NCBI RefSeq assembly: GCF_002278075.1
Contig: NZ_CP022993.1
Coordinates: 62,001-126,000, forward strand
From: Paraburkholderia aromaticivorans
GTDB taxonomy: Bacteria > Pseudomonadota > Gammaproteobacteria > Burkholderiales > Burkholderiaceae
Length of the DNA stretch: 64,000 bases
Direction: 5' to 3'
Part shown: piece after piece, positions 24,326 to 33,002 of the stretch
Layout of the letters: every line of letters starts with the position of its first letter
Position numbering within the stretch: the stretch's first letter is position 1
Translations under genes and position numbers: made by a program
Notes under the pieces: model-generated
What the model was told of the DNA's origin: nothing
What the model saw: the letters and a program-made list of their open reading frames with translations, nothing else
The model's database searches: none

Positions 24326-25442
24326 GGCTTTGTTCGGATGGGGGGTATTGCAAAGTGGCCGCAGTTTGTGTAAAAGCGCAACATCATAAAGCCAGTCGAG
24401 ATCATGCCATACAAAGCCAGGCTGAAACAGGGTGAAGCGCGCAAGCGCAAGAAGCCCGGGTACCGGGTGACGAACGCTCGTGCGTACAACCAGAGTCTGA
24501 GAAAGCGCGGCATGATCAGCCTGTATGTTCCCGATGGCGATCTGAAGGCGCAGTTCATTAACGCGAAAGTCCGTACACCGGGCGTGTCGGGGCGCGAGCC
24601 GACCTACACCAGCGCGTACATCGAGCTGGTCTATACGTTCTACCGGCTGTTCGGCTGGGGCATGCGGCAGATCACCGGCTACATGGAGGATTACTGGGCG
24701 ACCCGGGGGCTGGACATTCCGGTGCCCAGTTCCGGCCAGCTGTGCGACCGGTTCGCCGCGCTCAAGGTGAGTGTCACGCAGCGCTGCGAGCAACTGGCCA
24801 GACGGCTCGCGCGCGGCGAAGCAGTGAGCATGATCGTCGACAGCACGGGGCTGAGCTTCGGGCGTGCGAGTGAGTGGTACGAACAGAAGTACGGCAGGAA
24901 GGCGACGCAAACGCCGTGGCGCAAGATGCATCTGTCGATCGACGAGGCGATGAACATTCACGCGATCAGCATTACCACCACAGAAGTATCGGACAGCGAA
25001 GGAATGGACGCGCTCCTGCGCGCGGATCTGCCATTCGACAGGGTGATTGCGGACGGCGCGTACTACAGCATCGAGCGCACCGAAGCGCTCTCAAACGCGG
25101 GCGTGACGCCCGTCATTCCACCGCCGGCTCACGCCGTCGTGCATGGCAACGATCAGACCCGCTGGCATGACCAGATCGTCAAATACATCGATGAGAATGG
25201 TATCTATGCGTTCCACAAGAAATATGGCTACGGCGTACGCGCGCTGGTCGAGGCGCAGATCTCACGCATCAAGCGATGCATTGGGGCCACCCTCCTGACG
25301 CAGAAGATCGCGTCGCAGGAGAGCGAAGGCGTGATCATCGCCAACATCATTAACCTGTGGAATTCATTTGGGAGGCCCGTTTCCGTCAAAAATCCATAGT
25401 TGCGTCCGCAGCATGGGAACTCATACCCATCCGAACAAAGCC
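24326..25442 (+). mobile_element. IS903-like (IS5 family) element, copy 3
   Basis: This 1,117-bp copy has the same ends as copies 1 and 2 and no matching flanks (CTTCGCTGA and GCCACACGG). It begins 23 bp after the stop of the sigma54 activator fragment. Beyond its right end lie about 80 bp without a gene (a TTGAGC-GCTTT-GCTCAA hairpin is visible) and then a group II intron fragment. Confidence 0.88.
24404..25399 (+). CDS. IS903-like transposase (intact)
   Basis: This 331-residue protein is identical to that of copy 2 (20577-21572), with the complete C-terminal segment GYGVRALVEAQISRIKRCIG that is frameshifted in copy 1. The start ATG is 78 bp inside the left end. It is expected to be active in trans on all three copies. 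Confidence 0.9.
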   Translation: MPYKARLKQGEARKRKKPGYRVTNARAYNQSLRKRGMISLYVPDGDLKAQFINAKVRTPGVSGREPTYTSAYIELVYTFYRLFGWGMRQITGYMEDYWATRGLDIPVPSSGQLCDRFAALKVSVTQRCEQLARRLARGEAVSMIVDSTGLSFGRASEWYEQKYGRKATQTPWRKMHLSIDEAMNIHAISITTTEVSDSEGMDALLRADLPFDRVIADGAYYSIERTEALSNAGVTPVIPPPAHAVVHGNDQTRWHDQIVKYIDENGIYAFHKKYGYGVRALVEAQISRIKRCIGATLLTQKIASQESEGVIIANIINLWNSFGRPVSVKNP

Positions 25443-25522
25443 GCCACACGGCTCCCTTATTGTTGAGCGCTTTGCTCAACCTTGCGACGCCATCTTTAAG
25501 CGGTTTTACACCACCGGCAACA

Positions 25523-25761
25523 CCGCCTTCGAGCGATCCTGCGTCGACAGCTTCATCGTCCGGGTCAGGGTCGATGCCTTCGCGATCACACGCGATGGCC
25601 AAATGCCTTTTTCGCTAATCTTGGGCTGTTCACGATGTCCGCAGCCCTTGAATCAGCGCGCCAATCCCGATGTGGAAACAACTGACTGGAGAGCCCGTCG
25701 CGGGAAAACCGCACACCGGGTTCGGAGGGAGGGGACGGCGACCGCCGTTTCCTACCCCTAT
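25523..25761 (+). pseudogene. group II intron 3' fragment
   Basis: The sequence matches the 3' end of the introns at 42914-46631: the last codons of the maturase, domain V (GAGCCCGTCGCGGGAAAACC with its partner ACACCGGGTTCG) and domain VI ending in CCTACCCCTAT at 25761. The first 1.6 kb are missing. The 3' exon starts ACAATG, as at the other copies, which supports the boundary. Confidence 0.88.
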
Positions 25762-25807
25762 ACAATGGCGCTTATATCGTTGGGTAGATTAGCGGCATAC
25801 GCATGCG

Positions 25808-25948
25808 ACCCACGCGATCGCCAGAGGGGTCGAGCTGAGCGCCGTGCGAGATAACCTGCGTCACGCGTCGATTTCGACCACATCGATTTACTTGCATACC
25901 GACGATGTAAAGCGGGCACGGCAGTTTGGGCAGGCGTTTACCGACTGA
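25808..25948 (+). pseudogene. tyrosine recombinase C-terminal remnant
   Basis: The frame THAIARGVELSAVRDNLRHA and STTSIYLHTDDVKRARQF holds the last box of phage-type integrases, with the H of LRHAS and the nucleophile Tyr of SIYLH, and ends in AFTD and a TGA. No start or upstream domain remains. Confidence 0.8.
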
Positions 25949-25960
25949 GTTACTCGCTCG

Positions 25961-26158
25961 TCACGTCAGGCAACAAACCGATTGACGTTCACAATGTGGA
26001 ATGACGGAATTTTCTGGGGTTCCGGCGTAGAACCCCTTCCACGTCGCGCGCGAAATCGGGGGGATCTCGATGGCGAGCGACAGCTGGCCACCGCGCATGC
26101 GCCGGTCAAGGTCGTCGTAATCGGTCAGCGGTGTCTGCTGCAGTATCTGGGGCACCAT
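25961..26158 (-). pseudogene. possible ABC-2 permease fragment
   Basis: A 65-codon frame reads [20 protein letters not shown] and continues IPP, which resembles the extracytoplasmic domain of YhhJ-type ABC-2 permeases (acidic pair, then GELALAIEIPPGF). Nothing of the membrane part is present. The rest of 25949-26393 contains no other gene I can support, apart from two hairpins at 26238-26282. Confidence 0.25.
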
Positions 26159-26237
26159 TTTGAGCCTAACAAGAGCGATGCGGATTTCAGGACCGAGGCG
26201 GGCTGACGATCGACGCGTCGTTTAGGCGACGCGTATC

Positions 26238-26282
26238 CGGACTTTCAGTCCGTAGTACAAACCCACCGGCTTTAGCCGGTGG
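26238..26282. repeat. paired hairpins resembling an IS200/IS605 end
   Basis: CGGACT-TTC-AGTCCG (26238-26252) is followed by CCACCGGC-TTTA-GCCGGTGG (26263-26282). Small imperfect palindromes of this kind, especially the CCGGCTTTAGCCGG type, form the ends of IS200/IS605 elements that transpose as single strands. No TnpA or TnpB gene is nearby, so it would be a remnant. A rho-independent terminator for the porin is less likely, because it lies 110 bp downstream and lacks a T-run in that direction. Confidence 0.4.
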
Positions 26283-26393
26283 TTGTTTAGAGGCACCAGT
26301 GCGACGTTGACTCGACACGACGGTGCGTGAGCAGGCAATCGCGCTCCGACCGAGAGCGGGCTGCCGGTCGGAACGTGTGCGAAGCGTGTGCGC

Positions 26394-27584
26394 TCAGAAT
26401 TTGTGGCGCATGCCAATGCGTGCAACGAACTGCTTGCCATTCGACGAAATGGCGGCGGTATTGGTGATGGCCGCGACGGCCGGGCCGCCTGTAGAGTCGT
26501 CGCCGAGGGCGCGTTGGTAGAGCGCCATCACGTACACGTCAGTGCGCTTGGAAAGCGAGTAGTCGAGCGACGCGTCGTATTGCAGATACTTCGCGCGTTC
26601 GACTGATTTTCCGTTCTGCTCCGTGAGCGCATTGCGATCGACGTAATCAGACGCCAGGAGCAGTTGCAGCGCAGGCGTGAAACGATAAATGAAATTGACC
26701 TGCACGTCATTGAAGGTCGCCGTGCTACCGGTCGCGTATCCCGAGGCCGGACCCTTGGCGCCGGTCGGCATCGGATTGCTGCCCAAATCCATGAACTTGG
26801 CGTTCGTATACGTAACGCCGAGCGTCGCCGGCCCGAATCTATAGGAGCCGCCGAAATCGATCAATTGAAACGTGTTCGCGCTCATAAAGCCGGAGTAGAG
26901 CGGCGTCATCAAGGCTTCGGGCAGGCTTGATGCGGCAGTGCTAAACATGCCGGTGCCCGGGTTGCGCGCGTTAAGGTAGGCTGCGCCGAGGGCGACCGGT
27001 CCCTGGTTATACGAAGCGCCGAGCGACCAGATCTGGTTGTTGGTGAAGCTGCCAGGCGTACCGCCGAGACTGTACGTACCGCCGAATTTGAAGCCCGAAA
27101 AGTTGGGACTTGCATACTTGATGGTGTTGTTCGAGTGGTAATCGATGTTCGAGTTGTCGAGGTCGCCCGGGTGCGCGCCGTAGACGCCGCCGCCGAGTAG
27201 GCCGGCCGCGAGTGGGGACGCATAGTCGAAAATCGAGTCGTACTGGCGACCGAGCGTGACCGTGCCGTATTGAGTCGCGAGGCCGACCCAAGCCTGGCGG
27301 CCGAACATCAGGCCGTTCTGGCTGAGTGTGCCGCTGTTGAGGTTGAAACCGTTTTCTAGCAGGAATACTGCCTTCATGCCGCCGCCGAGGTCTTCGGCGC
27401 CGGTCAGGCCGAACCGGTTACCCTGCATCACGCCCGAGGCTAACTGGTAGACGTGGCCGCCCTTGTTGTTGGTGACCATGTCGAACCCTTCGTCAATGAT
27501 GCCGTACAGGGTGACACTGCTTTGTGCATGTGCGGCACCGGCTAATGTTCCGAGCGCAACGAACGCGATAATTGACTTTTTCAT
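26394..27584 (-). CDS. general outer-membrane porin (Burkholderia type)
   Basis: The 396-residue protein starts with a signal peptide (MKKSIIAFVALGTLAGAAHA) and the mature start QSSVTLYGIIDEGF, then has alternating beta strands such as NRFGLTGAEDLGGGMKAVFLLENGF and GRQAWVGLATQYGTVTLGRQYDS, ending in GMRHKF with the C-terminal Phe needed for outer-membrane assembly. It fits trimeric 16-stranded porins (PF13609 group) common in Burkholderia and Cupriavidus. An intact IS1595 element lies 178 bp upstream of its start and may have separated it from distal promoter elements. Confidence 0.9.
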   Translation of the reverse strand: MKKSIIAFVALGTLAGAAHAQSSVTLYGIIDEGFDMVTNNKGGHVYQLASGVMQGNRFGLTGAEDLGGGMKAVFLLENGFNLNSGTLSQNGLMFGRQAWVGLATQYGTVTLGRQYDSIFDYASPLAAGLLGGGVYGAHPGDLDNSNIDYHSNNTIKYASPNFSGFKFGGTYSLGGTPGSFTNNQIWSLGASYNQGPVALGAAYLNARNPGTGMFSTAASSLPEALMTPLYSGFMSANTFQLIDFGGSYRFGPATLGVTYTNAKFMDLGSNPMPTGAKGPASGYATGSTATFNDVQVNFIYRFTPALQLLLASDYVDRNALTEQNGKSVERAKYLQYDASLDYSLSKRTDVYVMALYQRALGDDSTGGPAVAAITNTAAISSNGKQFVARIGMRHKF

Positions 27585-27762
27585 GTGGTAGGTGATTGTT
27601 GTTTATGTGTCTTGAAACATCCGCGCGCGAACTCGAGCCATCTGCGCTTATGTACCTTCAGCAATTCAACGTGGCAGAGCCCCGCTTCGGGTTGGTTCAA
27701 CGTCGCTACACTCTGCTCGACACTAAAGCGTCTGCGCCACGTTACACGGCTATTTTATTTTT

Positions 27763-28807
27763 CCTGATTAGCCATCTACCTCAGCCAAGTTCATCGGATT
27801 ATCCTGTACAGGGTGAAATGAATACATCCAGGCGAGGAGCGCGTTATGGCAATCAATCAAGTCCAGTTTCAAAAGGGCCTTTCGATGGCCGAGTTCATGA
27901 ATCTGTACGGTACGGTCGAACAGTGTCATGCGGCGCTGGTGGTCTCGCGCTGGCCGAACGGCTTTGTCTGTCCGAACTGCGCGAAGAGCGCGCATAGCAC
28001 CTTCGTGCGCAACGGCCGGCAGCACTGGCAATGCCAAGCTTGCCGACATCAGACGACAGTCACCTCCGGCACCGTCTTTGAGGCGACGAAACTGCCGCTC
28101 ACCCGCTGGTTCCTGGCCATGCATCTGTTGACCCAGGCCAAGAACAACGTCTCGGCCCTGGAACTCAAGCGCCATCTTGGAGTGCGCTACACAACGGCCT
28201 GGATGATGAAGCACAAGCTGATGCAGGTCATGGCATCGCGAGAAGCCTCCCGTGTCCTCGACGGTCGCGTTGAAATCGATGACGCCTACCTGGGCGGCGA
28301 ACGTCCGGGCAAGCGCGGTCGCGGTTCCCCAAACAAGGTCCCCTTCGTCGTGGCGGTGCAGACCACCGACGATGGCAAACCTGTCCTCGCCTGCTTCGTC
28401 CGGATTCCCTTCACAAGGGACGCCATTGAAACCTGGGCCAGGCAGGCGCTGTCGTCTTCCGCTCAGGTCCTGTCCGACGGACTGGGATGTTTCCGGGGCG
28501 TGACCGCCAGTGGCGCCGCGCATACCGCTATCGTGATGAACAGCGGCACGGGAAGGGAAGCCGCGCAGCACCCTCAATTCCGCGCCGTGAATACGGTACT
28601 TGGCAACCTGAAGACGGCTATCAGCGGGACTTACCATGCTTTCGATTTCCAAAAATACGCCGACCGTTACCTGTCAGAACTCCAGTACCGATTCAACCGT
28701 CGCTTCGACCTCCGTAGCATTCTCAAACGCCTCGTGCGCGCTGCCGCTACGACACCGCCATGGCCGGAGCCGGCCCTTCGGGCGGCTGAGGTAGATGGCT
28801 AATCAGG
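27763..28807 (+). mobile_element. IS1595-family insertion sequence (complete)
   Basis: CCTGATTAGCCATCTACCTC at 27763 and its complement ending at 28807 are the terminal repeats (24 bp alike). TTATTTTT is repeated exactly on both sides (27755-27762 and 28808-28815), the 8-bp duplication expected for the family. The unit is 1,045 bp and carries one gene. It is a recent-looking insertion upstream of the porin gene. Confidence 0.93.
27846..28802 (+). CDS. IS1595-family transposase
   Basis: This 318-residue protein has a zinc ribbon at the N-terminus (CPNCAK ... CQACRHQTTVTSGTVFEATKLP, residues 38-75) and an ISXO2-like DDE core with VEIDDAYLGGERPGKRGRGS (first Asp, around 142), VLSDGLGCFRG (second Asp, around 210) and a late NLKTAISGTYHAFDFQKYADRYL segment in which the family usually has an N/E/K triad. 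The last codons overlap the right inverted repeat. Confidence 0.9.
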   Translation: MAINQVQFQKGLSMAEFMNLYGTVEQCHAALVVSRWPNGFVCPNCAKSAHSTFVRNGRQHWQCQACRHQTTVTSGTVFEATKLPLTRWFLAMHLLTQAKNNVSALELKRHLGVRYTTAWMMKHKLMQVMASREASRVLDGRVEIDDAYLGGERPGKRGRGSPNKVPFVVAVQTTDDGKPVLACFVRIPFTRDAIETWARQALSSSAQVLSDGLGCFRGVTASGAAHTAIVMNSGTGREAAQHPQFRAVNTVLGNLKTAISGTYHAFDFQKYADRYLSELQYRFNRRFDLRSILKRLVRAAATTPPWPEPALRAAEVDG

Positions 28808-28815
28808 TTATTTTT

Positions 28816-29079
28816 TGACAGTTCCTAATGTCAGCTGTCGCTGACGACGTAACAGATTCAACAATGCCACTACTCAGCACTCTCGTAAATCAGGGTAAAT
28901 TCGAGGCCGCGTTTGATTCCACGCGCCAGGCCAGCCTTCCACCTACCGGAAATGGAATGGACGCCTCCATCCCGCGCGAGGTGGAAGCGATGAACAGACC
29001 CACATACTCGCGGACCGACCGAATCAATACGGTCGGAATGGAAGATCATTGACGTCTTCAGAGCCAACCGGAGGAGGTC
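28816..29079. other. gene-free stretch between IS1595 and the IS110 remnant
   Basis: No coding frame here is supported. The only structure noticed is a short hairpin, GTCAGC-TGTC-GCTGAC, near 28829-28844. The later part probably belongs to the 5' region of the truncated IS110 element. Confidence 0.4.
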
Positions 29080-29316
29080 CATCATGAACCTACAGCCGTA
29101 GGAGTTGACATCGCCAAAAGCGTGTTTCAGGTGCACTGGGTCGACCCGTACACAGGTGAAGTCGTCAACAAGGCAGTTAAGCGAGACAAATTTCTTGAAT
29201 ACTTCGCGAATCGTGCGCCCTGCATGATCGGTATCGAAGCGTGTGGCGGTGCGCAGCATTGGGCACGGCAACTGACAAAGATGGGTCATCTGGTGAAGCT
29301 GATGCCGCCGAAGTGA
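29080..29316 (+). pseudogene. IS110-family transposase N-terminal fragment
   Basis: The frame EPTAVGVDIAKSVFQVHWVD, then FANRAPCMIGIEACGGAQHWARQL and MGHLVKLMPPK, is the DEDD N-terminal domain of IS110 enzymes with the first Asp (VDIAK) and the Glu of IEACGG. The ATG at 29083 is out of frame with this sequence, and the protein stops after PPK. Both ends are therefore damaged and the C-terminal serine-containing domain is missing. Confidence 0.85.
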
Positions 29317-29355
29317 GGTTGCCCGCGAATTTCGGATCCCTTAACTGAGCGGAGA

Positions 29356-29587
29356 TTATGCCACCCGTTGGTTCTGGGTGGCGTACCAGTCCTGCTCGAA
29401 TTGCATCGGGCTGACGTAGCCCAACGTCGAGTGCAAGCGCGAATGATTGTAGAAGCTCAACCAGTCGATTACCTCGTCCATTGCTTCGCGACGCGTTGCA
29501 AAGCGCTGGCCAAGGATGCGCGCTCGCTTGAGCGATCCCCACAAGCTCTCGGTCGGCGCGTTGACCCAACAATTTCCTCGACGGCTC
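29356..29587 (-). pseudogene. IS3-family transposase OrfB C-terminal fragment
   Basis: The frame reads NCWVNAPTESLWGSLKRARI, then QRFATRREAMDEVIDWLSFYNHSRLHSTLGYVSP, and ends DWYATQNQRVA. This is the last 75 or so residues of an IS3-group integrase domain including the final catalytic Glu (TES). It abuts and truncates a Tn554-like recombinase gene at about 29588. It is a different IS3 relative from the remnant at 13227. Confidence 0.85.
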
Positions 29588-30646
29588 ATCGAGCTGCGCA
29601 CCGCGATGGCTAAGAAAGAGCGGCTGGCCGGAGTGATCGCCGCCGTCGGCCATCTGGCGACGATTGCGAGCACGATCGCTGTGCACGTAGACGTACAGCC
29701 GCTCATAAAAACCGCGCGGCAGGTGCAACACACCCTTGACACCGCCCTTCGTGTCGATGCCCGTACCCGGCCCGCAGGCGAGACGGATGTCGTCGCCGTG
29801 AAACTCGCCCGGCTTGCGCATCACGTGTTTCGCGCGCACGGTTAGTACCGTCTGGATGCGAGCGCCCGTCAACAGTGCGAACAGATGAACGAGCGTCATC
29901 TCGGTGTTGCCGAGAGCGGCTAACGATTCAAGCAGCACCGACTGCTCGGAAGAGGCGAGCGGGCGCAGGCGACCGCCGTCCTGAATGCGATCGTCCCACG
30001 GGTCTTCTACGCGCCGACCGCTGATCGACAGGTCGGTGGTCTTGACCTCAATCACTCGGCCGAAGCCCTTCTGGTCCCTGAACTCGATGAAACGGCCAGA
30101 TTCGACCCACGGCGCGTTCGCGGGCCTGAAGCCTGCTTCGGCCACGAGCCAGCGATAGAAGCGCACCACGGCGCCCATACGACGCCTGGCAACACCCGCA
30201 GACAGTTCGCCTGCCTGCACGGCCAGCCTGATCGAGGCGCTGTAGCGGTAGGTCGGACGTTGCCGCTTGTTCACGGGGAACGTCAGCCAGTCGACGCCCT
30301 CGTCATCCAGATAACGACAGAACGCCACCAGGTCGTCTGCGATGCTGGCGAACGTCAGCATGTTGGCCGACGACTTCGACTCCATCATATCGATGAGCCA
30401 GAGGTTCGCCTCAGCCCACGGCGCACCGTTAGCAAGCCGGACAACAGGAAACAGCGGGAAGGCGCCTGCGATCCACTGCGGGCGGGCGTCGCGCCGCGTG
30501 CCGGTGTCGGGGTCTGCGAGCGGGACTGTGTGATAGATGGTGCCCCCCTCGGGGGTGGTGATACTGACCGGCGTCGCGCCGGGAGTGTCGCGGTCAACGA
30601 CCTCGGTCAGCGGCAGTTGCCGGATGGTCGTTCGTCTTGCTGTCAT
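29588..30646 (-). pseudogene. Tn554-like tyrosine recombinase A, 3'-truncated second copy
   Basis: About 350 residues from MTARRTTIRQLPLTEVVDRD to LFLSHRGAQLDE closely match the intact gene at 53497-54945, including the first catalytic Arg region LLTGARIQTVLTVRAKHV. The part with the HxxR and nucleophile Tyr boxes is missing, cut by the IS3 fragment. The differences from the intact copy are scattered, so this is a related element and not a recent duplication. The matching left terminus of the element lies at 30711-30731. Confidence 0.88.
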
Positions 30647-30710
30647 CGTCCAGATCCTCTGCTGTGTTTGTGCGGGTGTCCGCTTTAACACAGCCTGCGA
30701 GTATCAGGAG

Positions 30711-30731
30711 ATCGTTCTTCACTTGCGCATA
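30711..30731 (-). repeat. left terminal repeat of the truncated Tn554-like element
   Basis: On the minus strand TATGCGCAAG followed by TGAAGAACGAT matches the left end of the intact element (53412-53432) with two differences; the following CTCCTGATACTCGCAGG is identical. This fixes the outer edge of the remnant. Confidence 0.75.
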
Positions 30732-30854
30732 TTCCCTGGAAGCTGCCGGCCAACCTACGCTGATCCGCGTTCCCACCATACGTCGCGCGCTCCGCCACCT
30801 CAATTGAGGGGCGTCGCTGATGGACCGCATACGAACAACCAGATCGAGCGTCGA

Positions 30855-30960
30855 TGTTGTGGAGCGTCGTCGAATTCGGTGCTGAAATGGGCGAAGTCGA
30901 CCTGTGCCTGTTCGCCGGCGGCTGTCTCAAACCTTACTTCGAAGCCGCGTTCGGTGACGT
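30855..30960 (-). pseudogene. IS21-family IstA fragment
   Basis: The frame [20 protein letters not shown] then DFAHFSTEF matches the start of the integrase core of IS21 IstA proteins, where the first catalytic Asp lies in QVDFAHF. Only about 35 residues remain. It overlaps the last codons of the CaiB-type gene in another frame. Confidence 0.75.
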
Positions 30961-32085
30961 AAGCCACGAACGGTCAACACCCCAATCGGCAAGTGCTTGA
31001 TCATTGTGTTCGCCGGCGTACGGGGCTGGCATACTGATTTCTGCAGTAGTGCGGCTAAAGCGCGGTGCCGGTGCTGGTTGGGTCACGCCGCCGCGCTCGA
31101 TAAATGTATTGCGCGCTACATTGTGTGGATGGTGGCGCGCCTCATCCAGACTGAGCACTGGCGCAAAGCAAGCATCAGTGCCTTCCATTACCGCACACCA
31201 TTCGTCACGGGTCTTGGTACGGAATCTTGTGGCAAGCTTTTGTTTCAATGTTGGCCAAGCTGCGGCATCGAGCTGGCGACTGAATTCCGGGTCATCAATC
31301 TCAAGCTTTTCGATTAAGAGTGAATAGAACTGAGGCTCGATAGCACCGACTGAAATCCATTTACCGTCCGCGCACTGATAGGTATCGTAAAAATGGGCGC
31401 CGCCGTCTAGCAAATTGGTTTGCCGTTCGTTACTCCACAGCCCCATCGCCTTGAATTCATACACGATCGATGCCATCAACGCCGCACCATCAGTAATCGC
31501 GGCATCAACCACTTGTCCGCGCCCTGACTGTTGAGCTTCCAGCAGAGCACTCACAATCCCGAATGCTAGCATCATGGCGCCGCCACCTATATCCCCGATC
31601 ATTGCGGGCGGTGCCACTGGCCCGCCGTCAGCACGCCCAATGGTATGCAATGCGCCGCTAATCGCGATGTAATTGATATCGTGACCGGCGGCCTGATTAA
31701 GCGGACCGTCCTGCCCCCAGCCGGTAATACGGCCGTACACTAGACGTGGATTGCGCACGTGGCAAACATCGGGGCCAATGCCTAAGCGCTCCATTACGCC
31801 AGGTCGAAAGCCCTCAATCAAGGCGTCGGCTGAATCGATCAATCCCAGGAATGTCGCCACACCCTCTGCGGACTTGAGATCGAGTGCCACCGAACGGCGG
31901 CCCCGGTTGAGAATACTGTTGCGGCCTGGTCTCATGAATCCAACTTCACGGTCCTCGCCAACCGCATCCAGGCGATCGATACGCAAGACTTCTGCACCCA
32001 TGTCAGCTAGCATCATTGCACAAAATGGTCCGGGGCCGATGCCCGCGACTTCGACGATCTTTAATCCTTGTAATGGCCCGGCCAT
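30934..32085 (-). CDS. CaiB/BaiF-family CoA transferase or racemase (C-terminal tail replaced)
   Basis: This 383-residue type III acyl-CoA transferase or alpha-methylacyl-CoA racemase has [31 protein letters not shown] at the N-terminus, [16 protein letters not shown] (around 70), [28 protein letters not shown] with the catalytic Asp (around 150), and [34 protein letters not shown] (around 190-220). From about WGVDR the codons come from an IS21 remnant ([11 protein letters not shown]), so the native last 10-15 residues are lost. In this island it would move CoA onto a carboxylate or epimerise a methyl-branched acyl-CoA. Confidence 0.82.
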   Translation of the reverse strand: MAGPLQGLKIVEVAGIGPGPFCAMMLADMGAEVLRIDRLDAVGEDREVGFMRPGRNSILNRGRRSVALDLKSAEGVATFLGLIDSADALIEGFRPGVMERLGIGPDVCHVRNPRLVYGRITGWGQDGPLNQAAGHDINYIAISGALHTIGRADGGPVAPPAMIGDIGGGAMMLAFGIVSALLEAQQSGRGQVVDAAITDGAALMASIVYEFKAMGLWSNERQTNLLDGGAHFYDTYQCADGKWISVGAIEPQFYSLLIEKLEIDDPEFSRQLDAAAWPTLKQKLATRFRTKTRDEWCAVMEGTDACFAPVLSLDEARHHPHNVARNTFIERGGVTQPAPAPRFSRTTAEISMPAPYAGEHNDQALADWGVDRSWLTSPNAASK

Positions 32086-32170
32086 CGTATACTCCTATTA
32101 TTCCGTGGAAACAGCCACTACCCTACGGATAGTGGATCACTGACTTTGCACTTTCGTGTTTTAAAATCCG

Positions 32171-32818
32171 TTACCGTCGCACTTCCGGGTTCGGTTCGTT
32201 CAGAAAGGCACCAACAAAATCGGCCGCCAAGGCCTGCAGTTGCTCGGGTGTCGGATTGCGTACCCAATGTACCGTCCAGTTGAGAGCGCCTACCGTCATT
32301 CTGCGAAATAGCGCAATGTCGGCCGCAATCAAGCCTTCATTCTTCACTTTTGCCAGCACCTGTAGCCAAGTATCTCGATAACTCTGACTAAGTGCCTCCA
32401 GCGGTGCGCGTTTTTCAGGTGATATCTGGCGCCATTCACGCAACCATACTTTATGCGCGTAGCCGTACTCCGAGTGCAAGCCTTCCAAATGACCCAGTAC
32501 CAGAGCGTATAATTGTTCGCGTGCGCTGCGTGCTCCCTCCAGTTTTTTTGTCACTACTTCCAAACCTTGGAGCATGCCGCCCTCCATTACTGCAAACAGC
32601 ACATCTTCCTTGGTGGCGAAATGATAAAAAAAACTGCCGGACGTCATGCCAACCGCATCCGCGATATCGCGCACACTGGCCCCCTGATAGCCTTTTTCCT
32701 CGAACAGCTTGCCGGCCGCGCGGATTAATTCCCAATAACGGGCTGGCGGCTGGCGCTCCGTTTGGCCGGTAGACGGGCCGCTTCCTTGTCGATTAGCAGT
32801 ACCATTTTTCTTTGCCAC
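32171..32818 (-). CDS. TetR-family regulator
   Basis: The 215-residue protein has the N-terminal TetR helix-turn-helix: YWELIRAAGKLFEEKGYQGASVRDIADAVGMTSGSFFYHFATKEDVLFAVME (about residues 28-80). The C-terminal ligand domain is not diagnostic, but it contains the dimer-type segment EWRQISPEKRAPLEALSQSYRDTW seen in regulators of acyl-CoA pathways. It lies 85 bp upstream of the CaiB-type gene in the same direction. A perfect dyad upstream of the dioxygenase alpha gene (42267-42286) is a candidate site for it. Confidence 0.85.
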   Translation of the reverse strand: MAKKNGTANRQGSGPSTGQTERQPPARYWELIRAAGKLFEEKGYQGASVRDIADAVGMTSGSFFYHFATKEDVLFAVMEGGMLQGLEVVTKKLEGARSAREQLYALVLGHLEGLHSEYGYAHKVWLREWRQISPEKRAPLEALSQSYRDTWLQVLAKVKNEGLIAADIALFRRMTVGALNWTVHWVRNPTPEQLQALAADFVGAFLNEPNPEVRR

Positions 32819-33002
32819 TTAATTGCCTCATTTTTGATTTGAATGTTGTTGCGGTTATTTTGAATCGTAGAAAGATATTGTATATGTGCGATCATCGCAG
32901 CTCATATTGATTTTCCTACGACACAATAATAATTTCCTGGAAAATGCTGCTTGCTTATCCGACATTCGCCCTGCAAAAATATCATTTTATTTTTGCAGAG
33001 AT

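Noticed and set aside
25443..25522. TTGAGC-GCTTT-GCTCAA hairpin after IS903 copy 3 as a terminator
   Set aside because: The stem is short, there is no T-run, and no gene ends immediately before it; it is probably just flank sequence.
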